Shown one piece after another: positions 1 through 7,681 of a DNA stretch of 64,000 nucleotides. The notes beneath the pieces are model-generated. The model ran no database searches, was not told the DNA's origin, and was given only the letters and a program-made list of their open reading frames with translations. Position numbers and translations under genes: made by a program. Position 1 is the stretch's first letter. Every line of letters begins with the position of its first letter. The stretch is taken from positions 186,001 to 250,000 of the forward strand of contig JAOSKK010000005.1 in the NCBI GenBank assembly GCA_027493615.1, read 5' to 3'. Origin of the DNA: Verrucomicrobiota bacterium (GTDB taxonomy: Bacteria; Verrucomicrobiota; Verrucomicrobiia; Limisphaerales; J093).

Positions 1-126
1 GTCCTCGAAGCCGGCGGCCGCATCCAGGTGGGCGTGACCCACGACGCACTCATCGAGATCGACACCCCCCAACAGGCCGCCGAGTTCGAGGCGGTCGTCA
101 AGGAACACTTCCGTCCCCCGTCCTGA
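1..126 (+). CDS. kdsB: C-terminal end of a probable CMP-Kdo synthetase (3-deoxy-manno-octulosonate cytidylyltransferase)
   Basis: Only the last 41 codons are in the window, read in frame 1 to a TGA at 124-126. The visible peptide contains VGVTHDALIEIDTPQ followed by a short helix. An I-D-T-P segment close to the C-terminus is typical of the KdsB family of nucleotidyltransferases, which activate Kdo with CTP before it is attached to lipid A. The gene stops 6 bp before the Kdo 8-oxidase gene, so the two are probably co-transcribed, and in Shewanella kdsB belongs to the kdnA/kdnB cluster. The fragment has no catalytic motif, so the name rests on a short motif plus context; another sugar cytidylyltransferase is possible. 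Confidence 0.42.
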   Translation, partial: VLEAGGRIQVGVTHDALIEIDTPQQAAEFEAVVKEHFRPPS

Positions 127-132
127 TCGGCC

Positions 133-1206
133 ATGTACAAGAACCTCCGTGTCGTTCCCCAGCTCATCTTCGGTCGCGGCGCCCTCGCCCAACTCGGCGA
201 CGTCCTGTCCAAGCGCCGCACCGACTCCGGTTCGCCCGTCGTGTTCCTCATCGACGACGTCCACGAGCCCAAGCCCTGGGTCCGCACGCTGCCCGTGCGG
301 GCCAATGACCTGATCATCTTCGTCAGCGCCGAGCACGAACCGAAAACCCGCTACGTGGACGAACTCACGGCCCGGGTCCGGGACTTCTCGAACCGCCTGC
401 CCGACGCCCTCATCGGCATCGGCGGCGGGACCACCATGGACCTTGCCAAGGCGGTCTCGCTCATGCTCACCAACCCCGGCTCCGCCGCGGACTACCAGGG
501 CTGGGATCTCGTGAAGTACCCCGGCATCTACAAGATCGGCATCCCGACCCTCGCCGGCACCGGCGCGGAGGTTTCCCGCACCACGGTCCTCACCGGCCCC
601 GTCCGCAAGCTGGGCATCAATTCTGACTACACGCCCTTCGACCAGATCCTCATGGACGCCGACCTCATCGCCGACGCCCCGCGCGACCAGCGGTTCTACA
701 CGGCGATGGACAGTTACATCCACGCGGCCGAGTCCCTCCGCGGCACGTTCATCAACGAGTTCGCCCGCGGCTTTGCCGAGAAGTCGCAGGACCTTTGCCG
801 CGAGGTCTTCCTGGGGCAACTCCCCGACCGCGTCGCCGACGAAAAGCTCATGGTCGCCAGCTATCTCGGCGGCCTGAGCATCGCCTACTCCCAGGTCGGC
901 GTCTGCCACGCCCTCAGCTACGGCCTTTCCTTCGTCCTCGGCACCCGCCACGGCATCGGCAACTGCATCGTCTTCGACCAGATCGAGGAGTTCTATCCCG
1001 ACGACGTCCGCGAGTTCCGCCAGATGGTCGCCCGCCACAACATCCCGTTGCCGCGCGGTCTGTGTGCCCAGCTCACCGACACCCAACTGGACGAAATGGT
1101 CCGCGTCGCCCTCAGTCTCGGACCGCTTTGGGAGAATGCCCTGGGCCCGGACTGGCAACAGCAGATGACCCCGGCCCGCTGCCGCGAGCTCTATCGCCGC
1201 ATGTAG
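133..1206 (+). CDS. kdnB: Kdo 8-oxidase (iron-containing alcohol dehydrogenase family)
   Basis: The 357-residue protein is full length and reads from beginning to end like Shewanella KdnB. It contains VVPQLIFGRGALAQL near the N-terminus, IGIGGGTTMDLAKAVSLM as the nucleotide-binding loop, and GTGAEVSRTTVLTGPVRKLG. KdnB oxidises the C8 hydroxyl of 3-deoxy-D-manno-octulosonate; the KdnA aminotransferase then makes 8-amino-Kdo for lipopolysaccharide. The metal ligands of the iron-ADH fold are visible as an Asp and His in AMDSYIHAAESL and two His in VCHALSYGL and GTRHGIGN. The ATG at 133 follows the preceding stop by 6 bp and gives the expected N-terminus. kdnA itself is not in the window and may lie upstream. 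The frame is intact, unlike many neighbours. Confidence 0.9.
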   Translation: MYKNLRVVPQLIFGRGALAQLGDVLSKRRTDSGSPVVFLIDDVHEPKPWVRTLPVRANDLIIFVSAEHEPKTRYVDELTARVRDFSNRLPDALIGIGGGTTMDLAKAVSLMLTNPGSAADYQGWDLVKYPGIYKIGIPTLAGTGAEVSRTTVLTGPVRKLGINSDYTPFDQILMDADLIADAPRDQRFYTAMDSYIHAAESLRGTFINEFARGFAEKSQDLCREVFLGQLPDRVADEKLMVASYLGGLSIAYSQVGVCHALSYGLSFVLGTRHGIGNCIVFDQIEEFYPDDVREFRQMVARHNIPLPRGLCAQLTDTQLDEMVRVALSLGPLWENALGPDWQQQMTPARCRELYRRM

Positions 1207-1233
1207 CCCGAGCCCGTCTGTCTCTTACCTCCT

Positions 1234-1303
1234 GTAGGCGCCGACGTCAGGAGGCGTTGTCGGCCGAGGCATTGCCACTTCGCCTCCTCACGTCGGCGCC
1301 TAC
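1234..1303. repeat. Family A palindromic repeat, copy 1
   Basis: About 70 bp with outer arms GTAGGCGCCGACGTCAGGAG and its inverted counterpart ending CGTCGGCGCCTAC, separated by a short variable loop. The same palindrome recurs at 7509-7579 (with two extra half-copies), 24184-24254 and 55876-55946. It lies in the convergent gap after kdnB, so it could act as a bidirectional hairpin terminator. The TAG stop of the minus-strand small gene lies within its right arm. Confidence 0.9.
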
Positions 1304-1542
1304 GGTCGGTCGCGGTTTTCTGCGGAGCTTGACCGTTTCCTTGGCGCATCGCTGATGCTCACGATGTGCAGGGCATCCGCGGTGTGGGTCGAGTCGTGGC
1401 GGTCGACAATCGAAACCACGCTCTTGCCGACCGCGATGAAATCCCGGTGCGGGATCGCAAAACTGCGGCCATCGGACAGTTGAATGACGAACGGGGCGAA
1501 GGGTCTCTCGAGTCGGTCTCGGATCGGCTTGAGATTCAACAT
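1300..1542 (-). CDS. Small conserved protein of the 'DGR-x-PHRDFIAV' family
   Basis: The 80-residue protein starts MLNLKPIRDRLERPFAPFV and carries the segment LSDGRSFAIPHRDFIAVGK followed by a beta-rich half ending ALHIVSISDA. A second protein with the same core (ADGREYHVPHRDYISL) is encoded at 37228-37488, so this is a small paralogous family. I know of no function for it. The start at 1542 is chosen because upstream residues in this frame are low-complexity, and the ATG places the first helix at residue 1. The last dozen residues and the stop come from the adjoining family A repeat, so the native C-terminus has probably been overwritten. It is soluble, with no signal peptide, and stands alone between kdnB and the sulfatase gene. 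Confidence 0.6.
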   Translation of the reverse strand: MLNLKPIRDRLERPFAPFVIQLSDGRSFAIPHRDFIAVGKSVVSIVDRHDSTHTADALHIVSISDAPRKRSSSAENRDRP

Positions 1543-1674
1543 GCCGGGACTGTGGCTTGGCGGGGCAGAAATCAACATCATCGCCCCAGCTTCGCCTCCG
1601 GCGGCTCCCGGCGTTAACCCGCCGCCTACCCGCACGCCACGGCGTTCCCCTGCGCCTGTTGGCCCGGATTTGTC

Positions 1675-1885
1675 CCCTTAGGCAAATCCAAGAGAACCAC
1701 GTCGCTTCCCTCATCCCCGATGTTCGTAATCGGCGGAGAGGAGCCCACCCCTGGATCCTCCGCCGATTTCGAACATCGGGAATTGGGCTGAAGGAGGGCC
1801 TACCTGAACCTGTGGTGCGGGCTTCCAGCCTGCACCCTGCATGACTCATGGCCCCTGAGCGGGTCCAAGAAGAACAGGGGCGCCG
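1675..1885. repeat. Composite repeat, modules E-B-L-C-E
   Basis: This gap holds no gene but a mosaic seen in several other gaps. Module E (about 1680-1712) reads CAAGAGAACCACGTCGCTTC. Module B (1713-1785) is a palindrome with arms CCCCGATGTTCGTAATCGGC and CGCCGATTTCGAACATCGGG. Module L follows (GGGCTGAAGG... to CCTGAACC). Module C (1811-1838) is the inverted repeat GTGCGGGCTTCCAGCCTGCA. A second E module runs about 1845-1880. Compare 15110-15262, 29022-29228, 35491-35665 and 48962-49035. Confidence 0.85.
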
Positions 1886-1927
1886 CTTCGCTTGCCAGCG
1901 CGTGGTCCCAGGGCCAGGCTCGCCGGC

Positions 1928-3880
1928 ATGATCACTCGCTGGTGTGACCAGGCCTTGCGCGCCGGACGACTGGCGTGCGCCGCCCTCGCTCTGGGTCTCG
2001 GGACGAGCGTGGCCCAGACTTCCCGACCCAACCTTCTTTGGATCACGGCCGAGGACCTTGGCGTCCACCTCGGCTGTTACGGGGATCCGGACGCCCGCAC
2101 CCCGCGACTCGACACCTTCGCGCGCGAGGGCGTTCGGTACACGCACGCGTTTGCCACCGCCCCCGTCTGTTCCCCGGCCCGGTCCTGCCTGATCACCGGC
2201 CTCTACGCCACCTCGCTGGGCACGCAGCGGCTGCGGTCGCAGTTTCCGATCCCGGCGGACCTGCGCGGGTTCGCGGCCTTGCTGCGTGAAGCCGGTTACT
2301 ACACCGCCAACAACGTCAAGACGGACTACAACCTGCGGAACGAACCTCGTTTCATCGCCGATTGCTGGCACGAGTCTTCGTCGAGCGCGCATTGGCGGGG
2401 ACGCCAGGCCGGCCAGCCGTTCTTCGCGGTGTTCAATCTCATGACCACGCACCAGTCGCGGGTCAGCGTGTGGTCCCGCGATCAGTTCGAGGCCGAGGTC
2501 GGTGCCCGACTGCGCCCCGGCGAACGCCACGATCCCGCCCACGTGCACCTTCCGCCGTATTATCCCGACACCCCCGCCGCCCGGCAGGCCTGGGCGCGTT
2601 ACCACGATTGTGTAACGGCGATGGACCAGGAAGTCGGCGCCCTACTGGACCAACTCGCCGCGGACGGGCTTGCGGATGACACCATCGTCTTCTTCTACGG
2701 CGACAACGGCATGGGGTTGCCGCGCGGGAAACGGTGTCTCTGGGATACCGGTTTGCGCGTGCCCTTGCTGATCCGGTTTCCGCCCAAGTTCCGCGGACTG
2801 GCGCCCGCACCCCCGGGTGCGACCACGGACCGGCTGGTCAGCTTTGTGGACTTCGCGCCCACCATGCTCGGTCTGGCTGGCGTCCCGGCGCCGCCCCAAC
2901 TCCAGGGCGTCGCGTTCCTCGGCTCCACAGCCGGCCCACCACGCGAGTTCGTATTCGGCGCGCGCGACCGGGTGGATGAAGCGTTCGACCTGTCGCGCTC
3001 GGTGCGCGACCAACGGTTCCTCTACGTGCGCAACTTCATGCCGCATGTTTCCAGGATGGCCCCCGAAGGCTACTCGGATGCCGCGCCCTTCCGCCGCGAA
3101 CTAACGCGGCTGGCCGCCGAAGGAAAGCTCGACGCCGGGCAACTCACTTACGCCGGTCCACGGAAACCGATTGAGGAACTCTACGATACCCACGCCGATC
3201 CGCATCAGATCCAGAACCTGGCTACCGCCCCGGCTCATCGCGACACCCTCGAACGACTGCGACAAACGCTGCGCCGTTGGCTGCTGACCACCCGCGACGC
3301 CGGGTTCCTCACCGAACCGCAAGTCTGGGAACGCCTCGGCCCCACCGGCACCCCTCTCGAACTGGCCCGCGACGACACGAGATATCCCCTGGCCCGCCTG
3401 CTTGAGACCGCGGACCTCGTGGGTCGCCCGGACGCCGTGGCCCCGTTGCTCGCCCTGCTGCGCGATGCCGACGACGGCGTGCGTTGCTGGGCCGCCGTGG
3501 GGTTGCATGCGGCCGGCCCGGCCGCCGAATCAGCCCGCCCGGCGCTGCGCCGCGCCCTGACAGATGACTGTGCCGTGGTCAGGGTGGAAGCCGCCGCAGC
3601 GCTCGTCGGCTTGGGGGAAGCGCCGGAGCCTTTGCGCGTGCTCGAACAGGAACTGCGTTCAACTCAACCCGACGTCGCATTGCACGCCGCCCGCGCCCTG
3701 CAACTCCTGGGCCCGCGCGCGGCGCCTGCCTGGCCCGTCATGCGCGAGATCCTTGAACAGGCGCGACGCGAGGAACCGTCCGTCGGCGACCCGGCGATGT
3801 ACCTCCGTTTCAGTCTCGAGGCAGCGCTCGGCTTGACGGCGCAGCCGGGGACACCGGCTTCAGCCCAAACGTCTCCGTGA
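1928..3880 (+). CDS. Secreted sulfatase with C-terminal HEAT-like repeats
   Basis: An arylsulfatase-type hydrolase of about 650 residues, predicted to be exported. Residues 1-30 form a signal peptide ending AVAQ-like (TSVAQ). The metal site ITAEDLG follows, and the formylglycine signature C-S-P-A-R is at residues 81-85, so Cys81 should be converted by a sulfatase-modifying enzyme encoded elsewhere. A second metal-binding block reads FYGDNGMGLPRGK. Residues from about 500 to 640 are alanine-rich paired helices (PLLALLRDADDGVRCWAAVG and similar), which look like HEAT repeats. Such sulfatase-HEAT fusions are common in polysaccharide-degrading Planctomycetes and Verrucomicrobia. The ATG at 1928 is preferred over an in-frame start 36 bp upstream because it begins the signal peptide. 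The substrate cannot be inferred. The 3' end overlaps the convergent esterase gene by 71 bp. Confidence 0.88.
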   Translation: MITRWCDQALRAGRLACAALALGLGTSVAQTSRPNLLWITAEDLGVHLGCYGDPDARTPRLDTFAREGVRYTHAFATAPVCSPARSCLITGLYATSLGTQRLRSQFPIPADLRGFAALLREAGYYTANNVKTDYNLRNEPRFIADCWHESSSSAHWRGRQAGQPFFAVFNLMTTHQSRVSVWSRDQFEAEVGARLRPGERHDPAHVHLPPYYPDTPAARQAWARYHDCVTAMDQEVGALLDQLAADGLADDTIVFFYGDNGMGLPRGKRCLWDTGLRVPLLIRFPPKFRGLAPAPPGATTDRLVSFVDFAPTMLGLAGVPAPPQLQGVAFLGSTAGPPREFVFGARDRVDEAFDLSRSVRDQRFLYVRNFMPHVSRMAPEGYSDAAPFRRELTRLAAEGKLDAGQLTYAGPRKPIEELYDTHADPHQIQNLATAPAHRDTLERLRQTLRRWLLTTRDAGFLTEPQVWERLGPTGTPLELARDDTRYPLARLLETADLVGRPDAVAPLLALLRDADDGVRCWAAVGLHAAGPAAESARPALRRALTDDCAVVRVEAAAALVGLGEAPEPLRVLEQELRSTQPDVALHAARALQLLGPRAAPAWPVMREILEQARREEPSVGDPAMYLRFSLEAALGLTAQPGTPASAQTSP

Positions 3881-4828
3881 GCCGTTCCTGAAAGCGGGTT
3901 CCTTCGAACACGTGCCCTCCGGGATGCACCACCCATTCCACCGCCCCGGTTGCCCCCCACACGCCGTAGGCCGACCGGATCTCGGCGAACGCACCGCGCG
4001 CGATGTCCACCGGAAATCCTCCCGGCGCCCGCTCGCGTTCCCCGATCTCGAGCACCAGGCCCCGCGGCGCCACACACGCGAAGATGTCCGCGAAATCGAA
4101 ATGCTCCTCCAGCCCGGCGAAGTTCCAGCATGGACAATGTCCCTGCTTCATGTTGGCCACGGTCGTCAACCATCCGCTGCTGCAGGTCAGCCGCACCCGC
4201 TCCTCCAGCGCCGCCACATACATCGCCGTCTCGCCGCCCAGGGAAAGGCCCGCCACCGCCAGCCGCTCCGGGTCCACCTCCGGCCGACTCGCAACGTAGT
4301 CCAGGCACCGCAGCGCATCCCACGTGCGCTCGCCCATCAACGACCACCCGGGATGCTGCAACTCGTGCTGGCCGATGTCCGGCGCGATCACGACGCAGCC
4401 CAGACGGGCCAGCGCGCGGCCGTACCAGTACAGTCCCTGGCCCCGGACCACCTGCTCTCCCGTGCCCCCGTGCCCGTGCAGGCCCAGCACCGCTCCGACC
4501 CGCCCCTCCCGCGCCTGCGGCAACGCCAGCCAGGCCTTCACACGGCGGTCCGGCAAGGTGCGCAGGGAGAGCGTTTCGAGAATCACGCCCTCGGCCGCAT
4601 TGGTCTCACGTGCCAGCACCTGGGCGTCGAACGGGACCGGTCTCGGCCGGGCCCCGCCCATCATCAGTTCGAACAGCGTCTGACGGGTTCGCGCCTGCCA
4701 GGCGACTGCCGCCGGGGATCGGTCGCCTCAAACCGCGATTGCCGCACCGTCTCCGCGCCGGAAGCGGACACCGGGAACGCCAGCACCGCCAGACCACCTG
4801 CCAGAACTCCGCGCCATCGGTTGCTCAT
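3810..4828 (-). CDS. Secreted alpha/beta hydrolase (dienelactone hydrolase / acetyl-xylan esterase-like), one frame break
   Basis: The start at 4828 opens a signal peptide (MSNRWRGVLAGGLAVLAFP...ASGAE). The frame then breaks at the CCCC run near 4714: up to there it reads RFEATDP, after it AAVAWQARTRQTLFELMMGG, and adding one C would join them. The catalytic part contains VLGLHGHGG (oxyanion region), the nucleophile elbow GLSLGGE and a late His in HPGGHVFEG, so a Ser-Asp-His triad is plausible. The length of about 340 residues suits the family. Members hydrolyse ester bonds on plant or algal polysaccharides, and the convergent sulfatase gene fits that theme. The exact substrate is unknown. 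The break looks like a sequencing indel rather than decay, because the protein on both sides is well preserved. Confidence 0.75.
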
Positions 4829-4937
4829 AATCACGCCGTGGGAAACCGCGCCAAGCATCGCTCCCCGCTGCCGCTTGGCGAGCGCAAAGAACCCGCACTT
4901 CATCCCTCGACCGCCACGGCCTCCTCAACCGCAACGT

Positions 4938-5247
4938 TCGCCGGACCGGCCCCTGACGTGGCCACCCACCTTCCCGAGCTGGCCCGTGCCAACCCGGACG
5001 GGTTCGGCCTTGGCGTCGTGAGGCCGGCCGGGAACTGACCATCGACGAGACGGTGTACCGCTTGGAATCGGAGATCGGACATCGCAACCGGGCCAGTCGG
5101 ACAAGAACACGTGGTTCTGGATGAGAGGAAGCTGCGCATGGGGTCTGAGGTGCGCCTCGCCAGATCACGCTGCTCAGGAACATGGCGTTGGGTCTGGCGC
5201 GCCTGCTCGGGAAGGCCACCCGCGAGACCGGGGTGTTCGATTACTGA
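4938..5247 (+). pseudogene. Relict of a glutaminase gene
   Basis: Pieces of a glutaminase A-type protein can be read in shifted frames. VATHLPELARANPDGFGLGV around 4956-5015 matches the family's N-terminal 'YIPELA..DPD.FGI' block. LTIDETVYRLESEIGHRNRA around 5033-5094 matches its 'DE.V.RSE...G.RNRA' block. A short C-terminal piece, LRNMALGLARLLGKATRE, ends at a TGA at 5245-5247. The blocks between, including the active-site Ser-Lys region, are missing, and stops separate the pieces. So this is true decay by internal deletion rather than a single indel. It lies in the gap between the esterase start and the response regulator gene. The identification rests on two family blocks and is moderately secure. 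Confidence 0.5.
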
Positions 5248-5353
5248 CCCGCCGCCGCGCTTCTTAATCGCGCCTTAATCCGGTCCCGTCCATACTGGTC
5301 TGGTCCGCCGAGGGGCGCCGGAAGCGCCGTGCTCCCAGGCAGACACGGTGCGT

Positions 5354-6007
5354 ATGCGTATCCTGGTGGTGGAAGATGAGCCGAGCCTGCTCCGCAGCCT
5401 GGCCAAGGCCCTGCGCGAAGCCGGGTATGCCGTCGACACAGCCGACGCCGGGGACGAAGGCCTCTACAAGGCGGAGACGTACGACTACGACGCCGTGGTG
5501 TTGGACGTGATGCTGCCACGCCTCGACGGCTGGCAGGTGCTCGAGCGGTTGCGCCGACAGAAGCGGACGCCGGTGCTCATGCTCACGGCCCGGGACGCCC
5601 CTCGCGACCGCGTCCGGGGCCTGGACACCGGGGCGGACGATTACCTGGTCAAGCCGTTCGACCTCGCGGAATTGCTGGCCCGGCTGCGTGCCCTCATCCG
5701 GCGGGCCGCGCGCCAAGCGAGCCCGCAGCTAACGGTGCGGGACATCGTGCTCGATCCACGGGCACGTTCGGTGACCCGCGCCGGGGTGCCCGTGGCCCTC
5801 ACAGCGCGCGAGTACGCCATCTTCGAGTACCTGCTGGTGCACCGGGGCGAGGTCGTGACCCGCTCGGCGTTGTACGAGCACCTGTTCGACGAGACCGACG
5901 ACACCCTGTCCAACCTCGTGGACGTCCACGTGTTCAGCCTCCGAAAGAAGCTGGGCCCGGAGCTGATCGCCACCCGGCGGGGCCAGGGATACTGCATCGA
6001 GGCCTGA
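5354..6007 (+). CDS. OmpR/PhoB-family response regulator
   Basis: A 217-residue two-component regulator. The receiver domain (about 1-120) has the acidic pair in VVEDEP, the phospho-acceptor Asp in VVLDVMLP (residue 51 from this start), the switch Thr in MLTARD and the Lys in DYLVKPFDL. The C-terminal winged helix (about 125-215) contains LTAREYAIFEYLLVHRGEVV and ends with the GQGYCIEA hairpin, so it is a DNA-binding transcription factor. The ATG at 5354 gives the canonical MRILVVEDE start; an in-frame GTG lies 6 bp upstream. The sensor kinase gene begins 10 bp downstream, so the two are an operon and surely partners. The regulon is not evident. Confidence 0.93.
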   Translation: MRILVVEDEPSLLRSLAKALREAGYAVDTADAGDEGLYKAETYDYDAVVLDVMLPRLDGWQVLERLRRQKRTPVLMLTARDAPRDRVRGLDTGADDYLVKPFDLAELLARLRALIRRAARQASPQLTVRDIVLDPRARSVTRAGVPVALTAREYAIFEYLLVHRGEVVTRSALYEHLFDETDDTLSNLVDVHVFSLRKKLGPELIATRRGQGYCIEA

Positions 6008-6017
6008 ACCAGCCCCC

Positions 6018-7493
6018 ATGTTCACCAAGTCCATCCGCTGGCGGCTGCAGCTCTGGCAGGCGTTCCTGCTGATGCTGGTCCTGAGCGGGTTCGGATTCAC
6101 CGCCTACCAGTTGCATCGGCTCAACCGGTTCCGCCAGATCGACGAGGAGCTCGAGCGCCGTGTCGCCGCCCTGGCCGACGAGCTGCGCGGTCGCCCGCCG
6201 TTCGGCCAACCGCCCGGGCGCGGCCCCTTCGACCTGGGACCCGGCGGCCCCCCGGCGTGGGAGGTCCCGACTTCCCAGGCTTCCATCCGCCGCCCGAACC
6301 CCGATTCGAGCTCCGCAACGTGATGCTGTCCGCGGCGACGCTGAATCTGTTCGAAGAGACCGATCCGAATGGCTTCTATTATGGCATCTGGTCGCGCAGC
6401 GGCACGCTGGTGAAGGGCTCGACCAACCGGGCGGTTGCCCTCGAACGGCCGCTGCAGCCCGGGGCCGGCACGCGGATTTACACGCAGACCCGCGCCGGGT
6501 CTCGGGAGGCGTTTCAGTTCACCGAGCTCGGCGATTGCCTGCTCGCGGGACGCCCGATCCAGGCCGATCTGCGAGCGATGCGGCGGTTTGCCGGGTGGCT
6601 CTGGGCGGCAGGCGGGGGTGTCTTGGCGCTGGGCTTGGGCGGCGGATGGGTGCTGGCCAGCCGCGCGCTCCAGCCGGTCGCCGACATCAGCGCCGCGGCC
6701 ACGCGCATCTCGGCCGGCCACCTCGCCGAACGCATCAATGTCGCCGAGACCGACAGCGAACTGGGGCGTCTGGCCGGAGTTCTGAACTCCACCTTCGCCC
6801 GGCTCGAGGCCGCTTTCGCCCAGCAGAAACAGTTCACCGCCGACGCCTCCCATGAGCTGCGCACGCCGATCGCGGTCATCCTCGCCGAAGCGCAGACCAC
6901 CCTGGCACGGGAGCGGAGCGCGGCCGAGTACCGGGAGACCATCGAGGTGTGCCTGGCCGCAGCACAACAGATGCGGCGGCTGACGCAGTCGCTGCTCGAG
7001 CTGGCCCGCTTCGACGCGGGACAGGAGGAGATCGCGCGGGCGCCGGTGGCGCTGGATGAGGTGGTGCGGACGTGCGCCGACCTTATCCAGCCCCTGGCGG
7101 AGGCGCGGGGGAATCCGGGTCATCGTCGAGCTGGCGCCCGTGACGGCCGTGGGAGACACTGACCGGCTTTCCCAGGTGTTCATGAACCTGTTGAGCAACG
7201 CGGTACACTACAACCGCGAACAGGGGGAGATCCGGATCAGCACCGGGCTTGAGAACGGGACAGCGGTGGTGCGGGTGGCGGATACGGGCCAGGGCATCCC
7301 GTCGGAAGACGTGCCGCGGGTGTTCGAGCGCTTCTACCGGGGCGACCGGGCGCGTTCGCGGGCTGAGCGGCGGCAGGGGCTGGGGTTGGCCATTGCCAAG
7401 GCGGTGGTGGACGCGCACGGCGGGAGCATCGAAGTGAGCAGCCAGCCGGGGGTGGGCTCGGTGTTCACCGTCCGGTTGCCCGGCGCCGCCTGA
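6018..7493 (+). CDS. Membrane sensor histidine kinase (partner of the adjacent regulator), two frame breaks
   Basis: The protein begins MFTKSIRWRLQLWQAFLLML with a first membrane helix. A periplasmic domain of about 150 residues follows, then a second helix (WLWAAGGGVLALGLGGGWVL) and a HAMP linker. The HisKA box FTADASHELRTPIAV carries the phospho-His. The ATPase domain has NLLSNAVHYN (N box), ADTGQGIP (G1) and GLGLAIAKAVV (G2). The frame changes near the CCCCCC run at about 6250 and the GGGGG run near 7107; all conserved boxes survive, so indel errors are likely. Length after repair is about 490 residues. The periplasmic part is proline- and glycine-rich early on and gives no clue to the signal. 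It starts 10 bp after its regulator. Confidence 0.85.
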
Positions 7494-7508
7494 GACCTCG
7501 GACCGATG

Positions 7509-7654
7509 GTAGGCGCCGACGTGAGGAGGCGAAGCGGTGTGGAGCAAGTCGGAACACGCCTCCTCACGTCGGCGCCTACAGCGAGTGGGAAAACGCCTCC
7601 TCACGTCGGCGCCTACAGTGAAGTGGGAAAACGCCTCCTGACGTCGGCGCCTAC
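7509..7654. repeat. Family A palindrome array: one full copy plus two tandem half-copies
   Basis: A full palindrome at 7509-7579 is followed by two more right arms (about 7593-7616 and 7631-7654), spaced 38 bp apart and separated by AGTGAAGTGGGAAAA-type spacers. The array fills the convergent gap between the histidine kinase and dnaE stops. The half-copies suggest duplication by slippage or unequal exchange after insertion. Only three to four units exist and the spacers are near-identical, so it is not a CRISPR array. Confidence 0.88.
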
Positions 7655-7681
7655 AGAGGGGCGGGGAATGGACGGTCTGCT

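Noticed and set aside
1247-2605. A minus-strand open frame of about 450 codons opposite the start of the sulfatase gene
   Set aside because: It crosses the repeats and the sulfatase coding region and shows no conserved motif.
3810-3880. Overlap of the convergent sulfatase and esterase 3' ends as a regulatory antisense device
   Set aside because: A 71-bp tail overlap is common in compact genomes, and a nearby indel could move either stop.
5348-5350. GTG start for the response regulator
   Set aside because: The ATG 6 bp downstream yields the canonical MRILVVEDE start; the GTG adds only two residues.
7509-7654. Possible CRISPR array
   Set aside because: Only a few units, the repeat is a palindrome with its own family elsewhere, and spacers are nearly identical; no cas gene nearby.
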